The notes: generated by a model from the letters alone, not told the origin. 64,000 bases of DNA from an uncultured Eubacteriales bacterium (GCA_934501435.1 CAKSTW010000005.1:124001-188000); one strand, 5' to 3'. Shown: positions 8,821-16,743, counted from the stretch's first letter. Numbers and translations: made by a program.

Positions 8821-8927
8821 CTTTCTCTTTCCTCCGTAAAAAAAAAATAGTTGACTGCCTTGTGCGGTAGTCAACCATGGGTGGCTGGTAGAAACATTTG
8901 CCCGTTCTGCAAATTTATACCGTTTCA

Positions 8928-8957
8928 GGCAGAGAAGATCTGATCTCTTCTCCGCCT
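8928..8957 (-). terminator. Hairpin downstream of tRNA-Gly
   Basis: On the minus strand GGCGGAGAAGA pairs with TCTTCTCTGCC directly after the tRNA 3' end. The T-run is weak, so it may be a processing or partial-termination hairpin; transcription could continue into the FAD oxidoreductase gene. Confidence 0.4.
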
Positions 8958-8958
8958 T

Positions 8959-9032
8959 TGGAGCGAGATACGGGAGTCGAACCCGCCTATCAACCTTGGG
9001 AAGGTCGCATTCTACCGATGAATTAATCTCGC
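8959..9032 (-). tRNA. tRNA-Gly(CCC)
   Basis: Read on the minus strand: acceptor GCGAGAT/ATCTCGC, D-arm with GGTAGAAT, anticodon stem CGACC/GGTTG around loop TTCCCAA (anticodon CCC), T-loop GTTCGACTC, and an encoded CCA end. Its consensus promoter lies at 9043-9071. Confidence 0.9.
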
Positions 9033-9042
9033 ATACCCTGAA

Positions 9043-9071
9043 AGTATATCACTTTTTTCTTCTTCTGTCAA
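9043..9071 (-). promoter_or_regulatory. Promoter of tRNA-Gly
   Basis: On the minus strand TTGACA and TATACT are separated by 17 bp, about 10 bp upstream of the mature tRNA end. Confidence 0.85.
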
Positions 9072-9074
9072 TAG

Positions 9075-9116
9075 TAAAAAACGGGGGGGGGACTGTAAAA
9101 AAATCACAGTCCCCCG
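9075..9116 (-). terminator. Terminator of the Gfo/Idh/MocA gene
   Basis: On the minus strand GGGGGACTGT pairs with ACAGTCCCCC and is followed by CCCGTTTTTT. It directly follows the stop of the oxidoreductase gene. Confidence 0.85.
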
Positions 9117-9121
9117 GAATA

Positions 9122-10276
9122 TTATATTGTTTCTACGTCGGGAAGGTTGAGTTCGATTTCTTTTCCGAGCTCCGCGGATTTTACTATTCCCGAAAGAATT
9201 GCCTGATTGTAGAATATCTGGTCGGTGGAAACAGCCGCCTTGCCGCCGTTCTTTATCGCGTCGAGGAACGAACGGATCTTGTGGTCGAAAAGTCCCATTC
9301 CGCTGTAATCGGGAAGAATGGGAACTTCGAATTCGACAGGCTCGTTTGCAACGTCCTTGTAAATCTTCATCGGTCCGCCGACGGTTCCGTTCCAACATTC
9401 GGTCGAGGGGATACGGAGACCCGCTTTCTTACCGAGGATAAGGGTGTCGCCGGTGGTGTCCATGTGCATAGCCCATGAAATTCTGAAGTCGAGGATTATT
9501 CCGCCTTCAAGACGGATGAACGCCGCCGCGAAGTCGTCGACGTTGAAACGTTTTGCGTCCTGCGGATACATTTCGGGGTTCGTTCCGAAAAAGTCGGACT
9601 TATAAGCCGAAACGGTAAGGGGCTTCGGATAGCCGATGGCGTTGAGGACCATATCGAGAGAATAACAGCCGATATCCGCAAGAGCGCCGATACCTGCGGT
9701 GTCCTGTTCGATAAATGTGCCGCCGGGAATACCTCTTCTTCTTCCGCCGCCGGTCTGTATGTAGTATATATCTCCGAGTTCGCCCGACTCGACGATTCTC
9801 TTTATCATCTTCATGTTGACGTCGAAACGGGGCTGGAAACCTATCGTAAGAATTTTTCCGGAAGCCTTTTCCGCTTTTCTTATCGCAACGGCTTCCTCCA
9901 TTGTTACGCACATCGGTTTTTCGAGAAGTACGTTCCAGCCTCTTTCAAGACAGTCTATCGTACATTCCGCATGCGTCTTGTTGTAGGTACAAACCGAAAC
10001 GCCGTCGAGTTCAAGGCTCTTGTCCGCGATCATCTCGCTGTGGTGACCGTATATCTTTGCGCCTTTGATACCGTATTTCTCTGCAAATTTAGCCGCTTTG
10101 CCGGGAATCATATCGGAAAGCGCGACGATCTCGACATCGGGCATTATGAGATAACTTTCCGCGTGGGATTCGGCGATCCAGCCTGTGCCTATGATACCGA
10201 TACGAAGCTTCTTATCGGAAGATATGACTTCTTTTTCTTCTGCCTGTTTGAATTGACTGAGTACTGCGTCTGCCAT
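9122..10276 (-). CDS. Gfo/Idh/MocA-family oxidoreductase
   Basis: A 384-residue NAD(P)-dependent oxidoreductase. After a 23-residue polar leader, KLRIGIIGTGWIAESHAESY is the Rossmann start. VLLEKPMCVTMEEA contains the family EKP motif, with the catalytic Lys expected there. The C-terminal half is the alpha/beta substrate domain, with GIGALADIGCYSLDMVLNAIG where the usual D(I/V)G-x3-D-x3 catalytic region lies. Members oxidise or reduce sugars and inositols; the substrate here is unknown. The ATG has AAGGAG 7 nt upstream. It is monocistronic, with its own promoter (10314-10342) and terminator. Confidence 0.88.
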   Translation of the reverse strand: MADAVLSQFKQAEEKEVISSDKKLRIGIIGTGWIAESHAESYLIMPDVEIVALSDMIPGKAAKFAEKYGIKGAKIYGHHSEMIADKSLELDGVSVCTYNKTHAECTIDCLERGWNVLLEKPMCVTMEEAVAIRKAEKASGKILTIGFQPRFDVNMKMIKRIVESGELGDIYYIQTGGGRRRGIPGGTFIEQDTAGIGALADIGCYSLDMVLNAIGYPKPLTVSAYKSDFFGTNPEMYPQDAKRFNVDDFAAAFIRLEGGIILDFRISWAMHMDTTGDTLILGKKAGLRIPSTECWNGTVGGPMKIYKDVANEPVEFEVPILPDYSGMGLFDHKIRSFLDAIKNGGKAAVSTDQIFYNQAILSGIVKSAELGKEIELNLPDVETI

Positions 10277-10313
10277 ATTAAAACTCCTTTATAAAGTAAA
10301 TATTCTTTGATTT

Positions 10314-10342
10314 ATGATAACATAAATATATAGTCTTGTCAA
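10314..10342 (-). promoter_or_regulatory. Promoter of the Gfo/Idh/MocA gene
   Basis: On the minus strand TTGACA, 17 bp and TATCAT, about 40 bp upstream of the start codon. Confidence 0.8.
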
Positions 10343-10362
10343 TCGGTCAGTTTATGATTTTT

Positions 10363-10638
10363 TTAGGAAAATATATAAGAAAGAGCGGGATTTTTCATGA
10401 CGAAAAGCAAAAACAGATATTCCGCAAGGGTGATGAACCCGACGGTATAAAAAAGTTTATAATGTTTTGTTTTGTGTCTGAAGATCAGAAATCCCGAAAA
10501 AACGCCTATGCCGCTGAGCAAAAGCGACAGAATAACGAAACTTTTTTCACTTATTCTCCGAAGATTTTTCTTTGCGGCAAACTTGTCGTAGGCTGCGGCT
10601 GCAAATCCGAGAACGTTCATTGCGATCATTGCGTACAT
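10363..10638 (-). CDS. DUF1294 small membrane protein
   Basis: A 91-residue protein with three predicted membrane segments and the DUF1294 pattern: an N-terminal NVLGFAAAAYDKFAAKK (the conserved x-YDK-x-A-x3), RRISEKSFVILSLL, then GVFSGFLIFRHKTKH before the last helix. The family is small, widespread and of unknown function. Its start lies inside the 3' end of the TrmH-family gene (13-nt overlap), so the two are coupled. Confidence 0.8.
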   Translation of the reverse strand: MYAMIAMNVLGFAAAAYDKFAAKKNLRRISEKSFVILSLLLSGIGVFSGFLIFRHKTKHYKLFYTVGFITLAEYLFLLFVMKNPALSYIFS

Positions 10639-11375
10639 TTTGATTCCCTCTGTCTTAAAATTTCAAAAGCAAAAACGGCTGTCGCCGCCGCCGTTCCGAG
10701 CGCGTTGCGGAAATCGCTGCCGTAAGGAATGAAAACGTTTTTCGTTACTTCGTCCGAAACCTTTTTCGAAAGTCCGCGTTTTTCGCCGCCGACGGCAAGC
10801 AGCAGGGAAGAGGTCAGGTCTGTTTCAAAGAGACTTACCGCGTTTTTTCGCTCTGCCGCAATGATTTCAAAGCCCTTTTTCTTCGCTTCTTTCAGAAATT
10901 CGCCGAGGTCTTCGGGAACTGCCGCGGGGAGTTTTTCCGAGGCTCCCGCCGACGATTTTATTACGGTTCCGGCGGCTGAAAGCCAGTTTCTCTGCGGAAG
11001 AATTATCCCGGTCGCACCCGCCGCCGCAAGGGAACGCAGCGCCGACCCGAAATTGTAAGGGTCTTCAACCCCTTCGATAAGAGCGAGGAACGGGTTTCTG
11101 CCCGAAAGAAGCTCTTCGGCGTTCGCGAGTTTTCTCTCTCCGACCTCCGCCGCGATCCCTCCGTTCGTCTTTCCGAAAATGTCGTTTTCAAAAAAGTCCG
11201 CTGAAACGATTTCGGGATTTATCCCTTTCTTTTTTGCCTGTGAAATAATGTATCTTATGTTTCTGTCGTCAAGTTTCTTTTCCGATATGTAAAGACCGAA
11301 AACGGGTCTGCTTTCGTTTTCTATTACGGCTTTGACGGAAATCGCCCCGTCGATAAATGCGTTTTCTTTTTCCAT
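10626..11375 (-). CDS. TrmH/SpoU-family RNA 2'-O-methyltransferase
   Basis: A 249-residue SPOUT methyltransferase acting on rRNA or tRNA with S-adenosylmethionine. The N-terminal RNA-binding domain (to about 85) precedes the knotted catalytic domain: motif 1 GVEDPYNFGSALRSLAAAG, motif 2 LLAVGGEKRGLS and motif 3 IPYGSDFRNALGTAAATAV. Motif 3 has FRNALG in place of the common SLNVS-like sequence, so it may belong to a divergent subfamily. The target nucleotide cannot be inferred. It is cotranscribed with the DUF1294 gene. Confidence 0.82.
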   Translation of the reverse strand: MEKENAFIDGAISVKAVIENESRPVFGLYISEKKLDDRNIRYIISQAKKKGINPEIVSADFFENDIFGKTNGGIAAEVGERKLANAEELLSGRNPFLALIEGVEDPYNFGSALRSLAAAGATGIILPQRNWLSAAGTVIKSSAGASEKLPAAVPEDLGEFLKEAKKKGFEIIAAERKNAVSLFETDLTSSLLLAVGGEKRGLSKKVSDEVTKNVFIPYGSDFRNALGTAAATAVFAFEILRQRESKCTQ

Positions 11376-11632
11376 TTTTCCTCCGAATATTTTTATTCAG
11401 TTATCGTTTTTCTGTCGGAATGTTTCGTTAAAATCAGAATTAAAGCGTTTGCCGCGGATATTGCCGAACGGGGATAACTCGATATATGAGTTTCCGCCTG
11501 AACCTTGTATCTTTTCATAAAAATAATTCTTTATTTCAAAGTAAAATACCTTATTATAGTATAGCATATTTTCTGTATTTTTGCAACGGTTTCTGTTTAC
11601 AATTTGTTTACATTTTTTTTTGCGAAAAAGTC
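11376..11632. other. Intergenic region upstream of the tRNA operon
   Basis: AT-rich divergent spacer between the TrmH-family gene and the tRNA operon. I see no gene in it; the only clear signal is the tRNA promoter at its right end. Confidence 0.5.
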
Positions 11633-11661
11633 TTGACAAAGAACCCTTTCTGTGGTATTCT
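11633..11661 (+). promoter_or_regulatory. Promoter of the five-tRNA operon
   Basis: Perfect TTGACA at 11633-11638, a 17-bp spacer and TATTCT at 11656-11661. The first tRNA begins about 50 bp downstream. Confidence 0.88.
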
Positions 11662-11713
11662 ATATAAGCCGACAGCGAAGAAACAGTGGTGTTTCGGTAG
11701 CGAAAAGCGATCC

Positions 11714-11789
11714 GGGAGCATAGCTCAGCTGGGAGAGCATCTGCCTTACAAGCAGAGGGTCACAGGTTCGAGCCCTGTTGTTCCCACCA
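11714..11789 (+). tRNA. tRNA-Val(TAC)
   Basis: A 76-nt cloverleaf with acceptor GGGAGCA/TGTTCCC, anticodon TAC in loop CTTACAA, T-loop GGTTCGAGCC and an encoded CCA. Confidence 0.95.
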
Positions 11790-11809
11790 CGCTTCGGCGA
11801 AAGATATTC

Positions 11810-11886
11810 GGCTCGGTAGTTCAGCTGGTTAGAACGCCGCCCTGTCACGGCGGAGGTCGTGGGTTCGAACCCCATCCGAGTCGCCA
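11810..11886 (+). tRNA. tRNA-Asp(GTC)
   Basis: A 77-nt cloverleaf with acceptor GGCTCGG/CCGAGTC, anticodon GTC in loop CTGTCAC, T-loop GGTTCGAACC and an encoded CCA. Confidence 0.95.
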
Positions 11887-11901
11887 ACCCGAAAGGGTTA
11901 C

Positions 11902-11977
<76 letters not shown>

Positions 11978-12013
11978 TATGACCTCGGCGGTAACGACAG
12001 GGTCATATATTAC

Positions 12014-12089
12014 GCGGAATTAGCTCATCTGGTAGAGCGCAACCTTGCCAAGGTTGAGGTAGCGGGTTCGAGCCCCGTATTCCGCTCCA
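12014..12089 (+). tRNA. tRNA-Gly(GCC)
   Basis: A 76-nt cloverleaf with acceptor GCGGAAT/ATTCCGC, anticodon GCC in loop TTGCCAA, T-loop GGTTCGAGCC and an encoded CCA. Confidence 0.95.
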
Positions 12090-12152
12090 TTTTTTTATCC
12101 GGAAATAAGGAAAAGTAATAATCTTTTCCTTATCCGCATAAAATAACGATAA

Positions 12153-12226
<74 letters not shown>

Positions 12227-12227
<1 letters not shown>

Positions 12228-12258
12228 AAAAAAGACAGCCGTTTGGCTGTCTTTTTTT
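12227..12258 (+). terminator. Terminator of the tRNA operon
   Basis: AAAGACAGCC-GTTT-GGCTGTCTTT followed by more T. The same hairpin is the first element of the duplicated repeat and reappears at 14284. Confidence 0.9.
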
Positions 12259-12441
12259 ATCCAATCCGAAGGATTGGTATATAATCCCGCATAAGCGGGT
12301 ATGTAACCGCCGTCAGGCGTATGTTATAACTTTGCGAAGTCCTTTTCGGATTGATTACATACATTTTCTTGCGAAAATGATTACATTCCGACTTCGTCGG
12401 GTGATATTCGCTTCGCGAGTGTAAGCGGCGAATATAATATC
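12227..12441 (+). repeat. 215-bp hairpin-rich direct repeat, copy 1
   Basis: Matches 14284-14498 base for base without gaps apart from about four substitutions. It contains the terminator stem and a string of small hairpins: CCAATCC/GGATTGG, CCCGC/GCGGG, CGCC/GGCG, ATTTTC/GAAAAT, CCGAC/GTCGG and TCGC/GCGA. They are separated by short AT-rich spacers that are themselves related, TATGTAAC and GATTACAT, then GTGATATT and AATATCAC. There is no coding capacity. Confidence 0.85.
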
Positions 12442-12512
12442 ACTGTGCCAACGGCACAATATCACTTTTGCGTCGGCAAAATATCACGCCGAGCGCGGCG
12501 AGGCATATCACT
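12434..12512 (+). repeat. ATATCAC-spaced mini-hairpin array
   Basis: An extension of copy 1 with four ATATCAC spacers alternating with small stems: TGTGCC-AAC-GGCACA, TTTGC-GTCG-GCAAA and GCCG-AGCG-CGGC. It is missing after copy 2. The alternation of a constant 7-mer with different stem sequences is regular but is not CRISPR-like. Confidence 0.7.
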
Positions 12513-12564
12513 ATCTCTTTACAGATGAAAATTTTTATGATATAATTCGCTGGTATGGATAATA

Positions 12565-12723
12565 ATGCCTGACAGTATTTTGCGTTATAAATCAAAAGAA
12601 TTTGCCAAGCAAATTGTATTTCTTTGCCGTGATACTAAAATCAAAACTAAGGAATCGGTATTAACAAATCAACCTTTGCGTTCCGCAAAGACTGATTCCT
12701 TTTTCAAAGGCGGTTGGTGGTAA
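12565..12723 (+). pseudogene. Truncated four-helix-bundle (23S IVP-like) protein
   Basis: A 52-codon frame whose first 41 residues (SILRYKSKEFAKQIVFL, then KTKESVLTNQPLRSA) fit the first two helices of the four-helix-bundle/23S rRNA intervening-sequence protein family. The usual continuation TSIGAN is replaced by unrelated residues from a different frame, and the frame stops soon after. The break falls at a small hairpin (CTTTGCG-TTC-CGCAAAG, 12674-12690). It is a remnant of a roughly 115-residue gene. Confidence 0.5.
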
Positions 12724-13135
12724 GGACTATGATTGTTTCGTGCACTTTTATGAGGATGATACAGGCTTTGAACTGGTGTGGAGCAATCCGCAGAAGTACA
12801 TTTCGATTTTGAAAAAGTACAAAGGTGTTATTACTCCGGATTTTAGCATATACCGAGATATGCCACTTGTCATGCAACAATGGAATACATATCGAAATCG
12901 TGCTATCGGTTGTTGGTTACAAGATAACGGTATTCCGACAATTGTAAATGTGCGGTGGGGAGATGAACGGACTTTTCCGTTTTGTTGTGCCGGTGCACCG
13001 AAAAACAGTATTATTGCAATCGGCTCACACGGATGTATCAAACGTTTGCAGGAACGACCGTATAGAGATTCACAAAAAGATATACGGATGATGCGATGGT
13101 GCTCTTTCGTCCCGACAAATATGAGAGACGAATAG
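12665..13135 (+). pseudogene. DUF4417-like gene remnant
   Basis: A frame open from 12665 without an early start codon reads LIPFSKAVGGKDYDCFVHFY, then DFSIYRDMPLVMQQWNTYRN and SIIAIGSHGCIKR. I recognise this as the core of DUF4417 proteins, which are common on mobile elements. The N-terminus is missing (the first usable start is a GTG at 12740). After GCIKRLQE the family sequence is lost and the frame ends at 13135 while an unrelated frame takes over, so both ends appear truncated. The region is AT-rich compared with its surroundings. Confidence 0.55.
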
Positions 13136-13464
13136 GTGGATATATTCTCGAATCATGTTGTGAAGAGCTTGTTGCCTTAGGGGAAAAGAATCTTCCAATT
13201 AGAGTCTTTACACCAATGATTTTGGATTGGTCTGGAGCTAAATTTTCAAAATCGTTATATATGAAATTAAATGATTATGAAAATATTAATCAAGCTTTTA
13301 ATGATTATCGAGTGTTTAAGAAAAAGTATTCAGCACAAGGAATTAATTTGGTCTGGGAACTTGCTTGTCAATGGGTTAACGAACCAAAGCGATTTTTCCG
13401 AAACTATTCAATCGCCTATTTCGATTTGTTTTTTAAAGCATTGGAGGGAACAGAAAATGAATGA
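13096..13464 (+). pseudogene. C-terminal remnant with a KMSKS-like motif
   Basis: An open frame of 122 codons reads FRPDKYERRIGGYILESCCEE and then ILDWSGAKFSKSLY, which resembles the KMSKS loop of class I aminoacyl-tRNA-synthetase-like nucleotidyltransferases. No HIGH-type half is present upstream; the DUF4417 remnant is joined directly instead. I read it as the 3' part of a larger gene. The adjacency to an ASCH-domain gene (8-nt overlap) suggests they were one operon. Confidence 0.4.
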
Positions 13465-13939
13465 TAGACAGTTAAGTTTGTTTGGGGATAATACTACTTA
13501 TGTATTAATGTCATTACAAGAAAAATATTATAATGAAATAAAAGCTGGCAGAAAACGATATGAATTTAGAAAACAATATTGCAAGAACGGTACTACAGCA
13601 TTTATTTATGTTTCAAAAAGTGTTAAAGCTATAAAAGGGATAATCACATTTGGTGAGCCTATATATGGTACTTCTGAAGAAATAAGCCGTATTTCTGAAA
13701 AAATTAATCCTAATTCTTATGAGAGCATGATGGAATATCTAAATAAGGGTAAAGGATATGCGATTCCAATAATCGATATGTGCGAGATAAAAGAAGTGAC
13801 ATTGGAAAAATTGCGCACGAAGTTTAAAAACTTTGTTGTGCCCCAATCATATTATCTATTAAATAAGAAACCGGAGTTACAGGCTTTTCTGTTATCTCAG
13901 GAAATAACAGAAAAGCACGTATTTGAAAAAGAAGAATGA
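13457..13939 (+). CDS. ASCH/PUA-like domain protein
   Basis: A 160-residue protein starting at the ATG after GGAGGGAACAGAAA. VLMSLQEKYYNEIKAGRKRYEFRKQY resembles the ASCH/EVE (PUA-fold) group, whose members bind RNA or modified bases; the Lys-x2-EFRK segment and VSKSVKAIKGIITFGEPIYG are typical. The gene appears intact although its neighbours are broken. Low GC and an ATGA overlap with the next small frame point to an imported module. The ligand is unknown. Confidence 0.55.
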   Translation: MNDRQLSLFGDNTTYVLMSLQEKYYNEIKAGRKRYEFRKQYCKNGTTAFIYVSKSVKAIKGIITFGEPIYGTSEEISRISEKINPNSYESMMEYLNKGKGYAIPIIDMCEIKEVTLEKLRTKFKNFVVPQSYYLLNKKPELQAFLLSQEITEKHVFEKEE

Positions 13940-14079
13940 CTTTAATCGAGCGTTTATGCGATTCAGATATATTAAAAATTGTTTTACGGATGAAAAATGC
14001 CGATCAAGGACAGCCTGTTTTTATAGAGCTGACGCATAAAGAATCCATTCTGAATAAACGACATATCTTATTAGCATGA
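13936..14079 (+). CDS. Small ORF downstream of the ASCH gene, possibly interrupted
   Basis: A 47-codon frame coupled to the ASCH gene by ATGA (MTLIERLCDSDILKIVLRMK). After the TGA the same frame stays open for 27 more codons, ending at 14163, so the TGA may be a premature stop in a protein of about 75 residues. No family recognised. Confidence 0.3.
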   Translation: MTLIERLCDSDILKIVLRMKNADQGQPVFIELTHKESILNKRHILLA

Positions 14080-14283
14080 TTCAATTCAGATAGAAAGGAA
14101 CACGATTCAATATCCAAAGAAGATGTTGACATAATTATTCCACAGAGGGAAAAACAAGGATGATTTGTTTACACTGTTTGTGCTGTTTTGTCTCTTTAAT
14201 ACAAATATGAATAGGACATAACTTAGGAAGAAAGGGCTGTGTTTAAGGCTTAAACGCATTGTGTGATTTCGTCGCGCAGGCAC

Positions 14284-14498
14284 AAAAAAAGACAGCCGTT
14301 TGGCTGTCTTTTTTTATCCAATCCGAAGGATTGGTATATAATCCCGCATAAGCGGGTATGTAACCGCCGTCAGGCGTATGTTATAACTTTGCGAAGTTCT
14401 TTTCGGATTGATTACATACATTTTCTTACGAAATTGATTACATTCCGACTTCGTCGGGTGATATTCGCTTCGCGAGTGTAAACGGCGAATATAATATC
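14284..14498 (+). repeat. 215-bp hairpin-rich direct repeat, copy 2
   Basis: A near-identical, ungapped copy of 12227-12441, including the terminator hairpin AAAGACAGCC/GGCTGTCTTT. It lies within a 12-bp direct repeat, ATTTCGTCGCGC, at 14266-14277 and 14585-14596. Confidence 0.85.
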
Positions 14499-14796
14499 TG
14501 TCACCTCCGCTCTGTCTGAGCGAAAATATCATACGGGCATGGCGTGGACTGTCGCTTGACCTGCTTTGTATTATAAACACTGTCATTTCGTCGCGCGGTC
14601 ACGTAATTTCTCCACGGCGCGGAACACACGCTGAAACCTTTTGCTTTTTAAGGGGTTTCAGCATTTTTTTTGCATATTTTATAGCCCGGCGCGGCTCTTT
14701 TCGGGGAAAATATCGGCTTTGAGGGCGATATTATGACGCCGGACAGATAGCGCCCGGCTTCCGTATGAATATATTTTTTGCATACGGGAGATCGCT
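14499..14796. other. Non-coding region upstream of the TetR gene
   Basis: No gene is seen. The stretch holds the right ATTTCGTCGCGC repeat, a terminator at 14630-14671 and a hairpin CCGTATG/CATACGG at 14761-14787. Confidence 0.5.
14630..14671 (+). terminator. Orphan terminator
   Basis: GCTGAAACC pairs with GGTTTCAGC and is followed by ATTTTTTTT. No intact gene lies directly upstream, so it may remain from a lost gene. Confidence 0.75.
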
Positions 14797-14797
14797 G

Positions 14798-14826
14798 TTG
14801 CATTTTTGCGGATAATATGATATACT
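14798..14826 (+). promoter_or_regulatory. Promoter of the TetR gene
   Basis: TTGCAT at 14798-14803, a 17-bp spacer and TATACT at 14821-14826. Confidence 0.75.
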
Positions 14827-14830
14827 AATA

Positions 14831-14847
14831 TTGACTGATTAGTCAGT
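14831..14847 (+). promoter_or_regulatory. TetR-type operator
   Basis: TTGACTGATTAGTCAGT is a near-palindrome (TGACT/AGTCA arms) of the form commonly seen in front of TetR/AcrR genes. It overlaps the expected transcription start, consistent with autorepression. Confidence 0.65.
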
Positions 14848-14870
14848 AATTAAAAAAAGAGGCGACTTAT

Positions 14871-15455
14871 ATGAAAGTAACGGAGCAACAGCATAATGAG
14901 CGTAAACGTGAAATGATGGAAAAATGCTTTGAATGTTATGCTGAAAACGGGCTGACGGGTACGGGCATCAAGGCTTTGGCGGCGGCGTGCGGCTGCACGA
15001 CGGGAAATCTTTATTCGTATTTCAGAAGCGTGGATGAGCTGATCATCGAATCAACTGCATACTGTATGGAAAAGGTCGAGGACGATTTTATGGAGATGGC
15101 TCCAACCGACCCCAAGGATGTTATAAGGTTTGTGAAAGAGGTTCCCTACTGGACGGCAAAAAAACACGGAAAAAAATATCGCCTGATGTATCAGATATAT
15201 ACTCATCCGAAATATATCGAACACGGCAAAAAGTTTTTCGAGGGCGTGAACGAACGCTATACCGAGTATGCCAAGCGGCTGGAGCCGAAGATCGGTATTC
15301 CCTATACGGTGATCACGCCGCTGATTTTTATATTCGTCCGTGCCTGCGTGCACTACGCCATGTTTGAGGACGAATATTACCTGAAATCCCAGATGGAGGT
15401 CTTAAAGCAGGGGGTCGCCCTGTTTGCGGATAAATACAAAGCAAACCAGACATAA
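14871..15455 (+). CDS. TetR/AcrR-family transcriptional regulator
   Basis: A 194-residue repressor. The N-terminal HTH spans about residues 10-57: MMEKCFECYAENGLTGTGIK, then LAAACGCTTGNLYSYF, the family's recognition-helix pattern ending in a Tyr-Phe. The C-terminal ligand domain is helical with no assignable ligand. A palindrome overlaps its own promoter. The next gene in the same direction, 83 bp downstream, is a collagen-like surface protein, so this regulator may control surface genes as well as itself. Confidence 0.85.
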   Translation: MKVTEQQHNERKREMMEKCFECYAENGLTGTGIKALAAACGCTTGNLYSYFRSVDELIIESTAYCMEKVEDDFMEMAPTDPKDVIRFVKEVPYWTAKKHGKKYRLMYQIYTHPKYIEHGKKFFEGVNERYTEYAKRLEPKIGIPYTVITPLIFIFVRACVHYAMFEDEYYLKSQMEVLKQGVALFADKYKANQT

Positions 15456-15538
15456 GCCTGTCAACCGCCGCTTATTTACGGCGTGAATATCGGTGCGAAA
15501 TTCCGCCGTGATAACAATTCCGAAACGGAGGAAAGAAG

Positions 15539-16711
15539 ATGAAAACAGGGAAAAAACTACTTACAGGTACACTTTTGGCGCTTTGCGCCGCTCTTTTGGT
15601 GTTTTGCATTGTGCTTGCCATAAGATTGAGCAAAACGGCAAAAACCAACGCCGCCGCATTGCCGGAGGTGCGAAACAGCGGCACTGCAATTCAATGGAGA
15701 TACTCCGCCGAAGAAGAATGGCGCGACCTTGTGGCGCTTACCGAGCTTACGGGCGCTGCCGGAGAAAACGGCAGGGACGGCGAGAACGGCGAGAATGGCA
15801 TCGACGGCAAGAACGGAATAAACGGGACAAACGGAAAAGACGGAAAGAACGGCGTTGACGGTAAAGACGGAGCCGACGGAAAAAACGGCAAGGACGGAAT
15901 TAACGCCAAAAACATAGAGGTGCAGCGAGCCGAAACCTACATACAGTGGCGTTACGAGGGCGACGAGTGGCAGAATCTTGTTGCGATAGCCGATATCACA
16001 GGACCTGCCGGACAGAATGGCGCTGACGGTGCAAACGGAAAAACGCCGGAATTCCGCGTAAGCGAAAACACCCTGCAATGGCGCTACATCGGCGATGAAA
16101 TATGGCTGAACCTGTACGACCTTTCGGTTCTGAAAGGTCTTGACGGCAAGGACGGAGCCGACGGTAAGGACGGTGTTGACGGCGAAAAGGGAGACAAGGG
16201 CGACAAAGGTGACCCCGGCGAAAAGGGTGACAAAGGCGACAAGGGCGACCCCGGTCAGAACGGCGGAAGCTCCGGATATTTTTATGCAGAGGCAAACTCT
16301 CCGAGTGCCGTACTGAATAACAGTCGTGTCAATATTACTGTCTACGAAAAAATAAACAAGGGCGGCTTGATTTCATCCTACAGGAATAATATTACACTCA
16401 AAAAAGGACATATTTACAGTGTCAGCATAAGCGGTTCTCTCGAGGTTGGTTCAAACGAATCTAACAAAAGCGGCAATTACTCTATTCAGATGACAGACGG
16501 GTATGATGACAATCTGTGCAGGGAGCTTACACGAATAAAAAGGGACGGGGCAAAAATACCGTATACCAATGATCAACATTCCTTTAATTTCAGCAGAATG
16601 TATGATGCGTCAAATAAAGATATTACATTGCAGTTGAGGTTTGAAAATTCGGCATACAATACTTATCTCAATGGCTTCAGCGGTACTATTACCATAATCA
16701 CTCTTGACTGA
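15539..16711 (+). CDS. Membrane-anchored collagen-like surface protein with QWRY repeats
   Basis: A 390-residue protein with an uncleaved signal anchor (about 7-29), then three copies of a WxY-type module: IQWRYSAEEEWRDLVAL, IQWRYEGDEWQNLVAI and LQWRYIGDEIWLNLYDL. These alternate with Gly-x-y collagen-like stretches, first Asn/Asp-rich (GENGENGIDGKNG type), later EKGDKGDKGDPG type. Residues about 245-390 form a C-terminal beta-rich domain like the TNF/C1q-like heads that end bacterial collagen-like proteins. It probably forms a trimeric stalk on the cell surface. The ATG follows GGAGG by 8 nt, and the next gene is 32 nt downstream. Confidence 0.75.
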   Translation: MKTGKKLLTGTLLALCAALLVFCIVLAIRLSKTAKTNAAALPEVRNSGTAIQWRYSAEEEWRDLVALTELTGAAGENGRDGENGENGIDGKNGINGTNGKDGKNGVDGKDGADGKNGKDGINAKNIEVQRAETYIQWRYEGDEWQNLVAIADITGPAGQNGADGANGKTPEFRVSENTLQWRYIGDEIWLNLYDLSVLKGLDGKDGADGKDGVDGEKGDKGDKGDPGEKGDKGDKGDPGQNGGSSGYFYAEANSPSAVLNNSRVNITVYEKINKGGLISSYRNNITLKKGHIYSVSISGSLEVGSNESNKSGNYSIQMTDGYDDNLCRELTRIKRDGAKIPYTNDQHSFNFSRMYDASNKDITLQLRFENSAYNTYLNGFSGTITIITLD

Positions 16712-16743
16712 GCCGACATATACGAAAACGGAGGTAGTAAGAA

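Noticed and set aside
8851..8876. Terminator formed by GTTGACT/AGTCAAC
   Set aside because: The stem is followed by no T-run toward any gene end; it lies in the leader of the FAD oxidoreductase gene and is noted only as a possible leader hairpin.
12434..12512. CRISPR array
   Set aside because: The repeated element is only 7 bp and lies between variable stems; there are no cas genes and no 25-40-bp unique spacers.
13936..14163. TGA read as tryptophan (alternative code)
   Set aside because: Many clearly intact genes in the window end in TGA, so the in-frame TGA is better explained as a mutation in a decaying gene.
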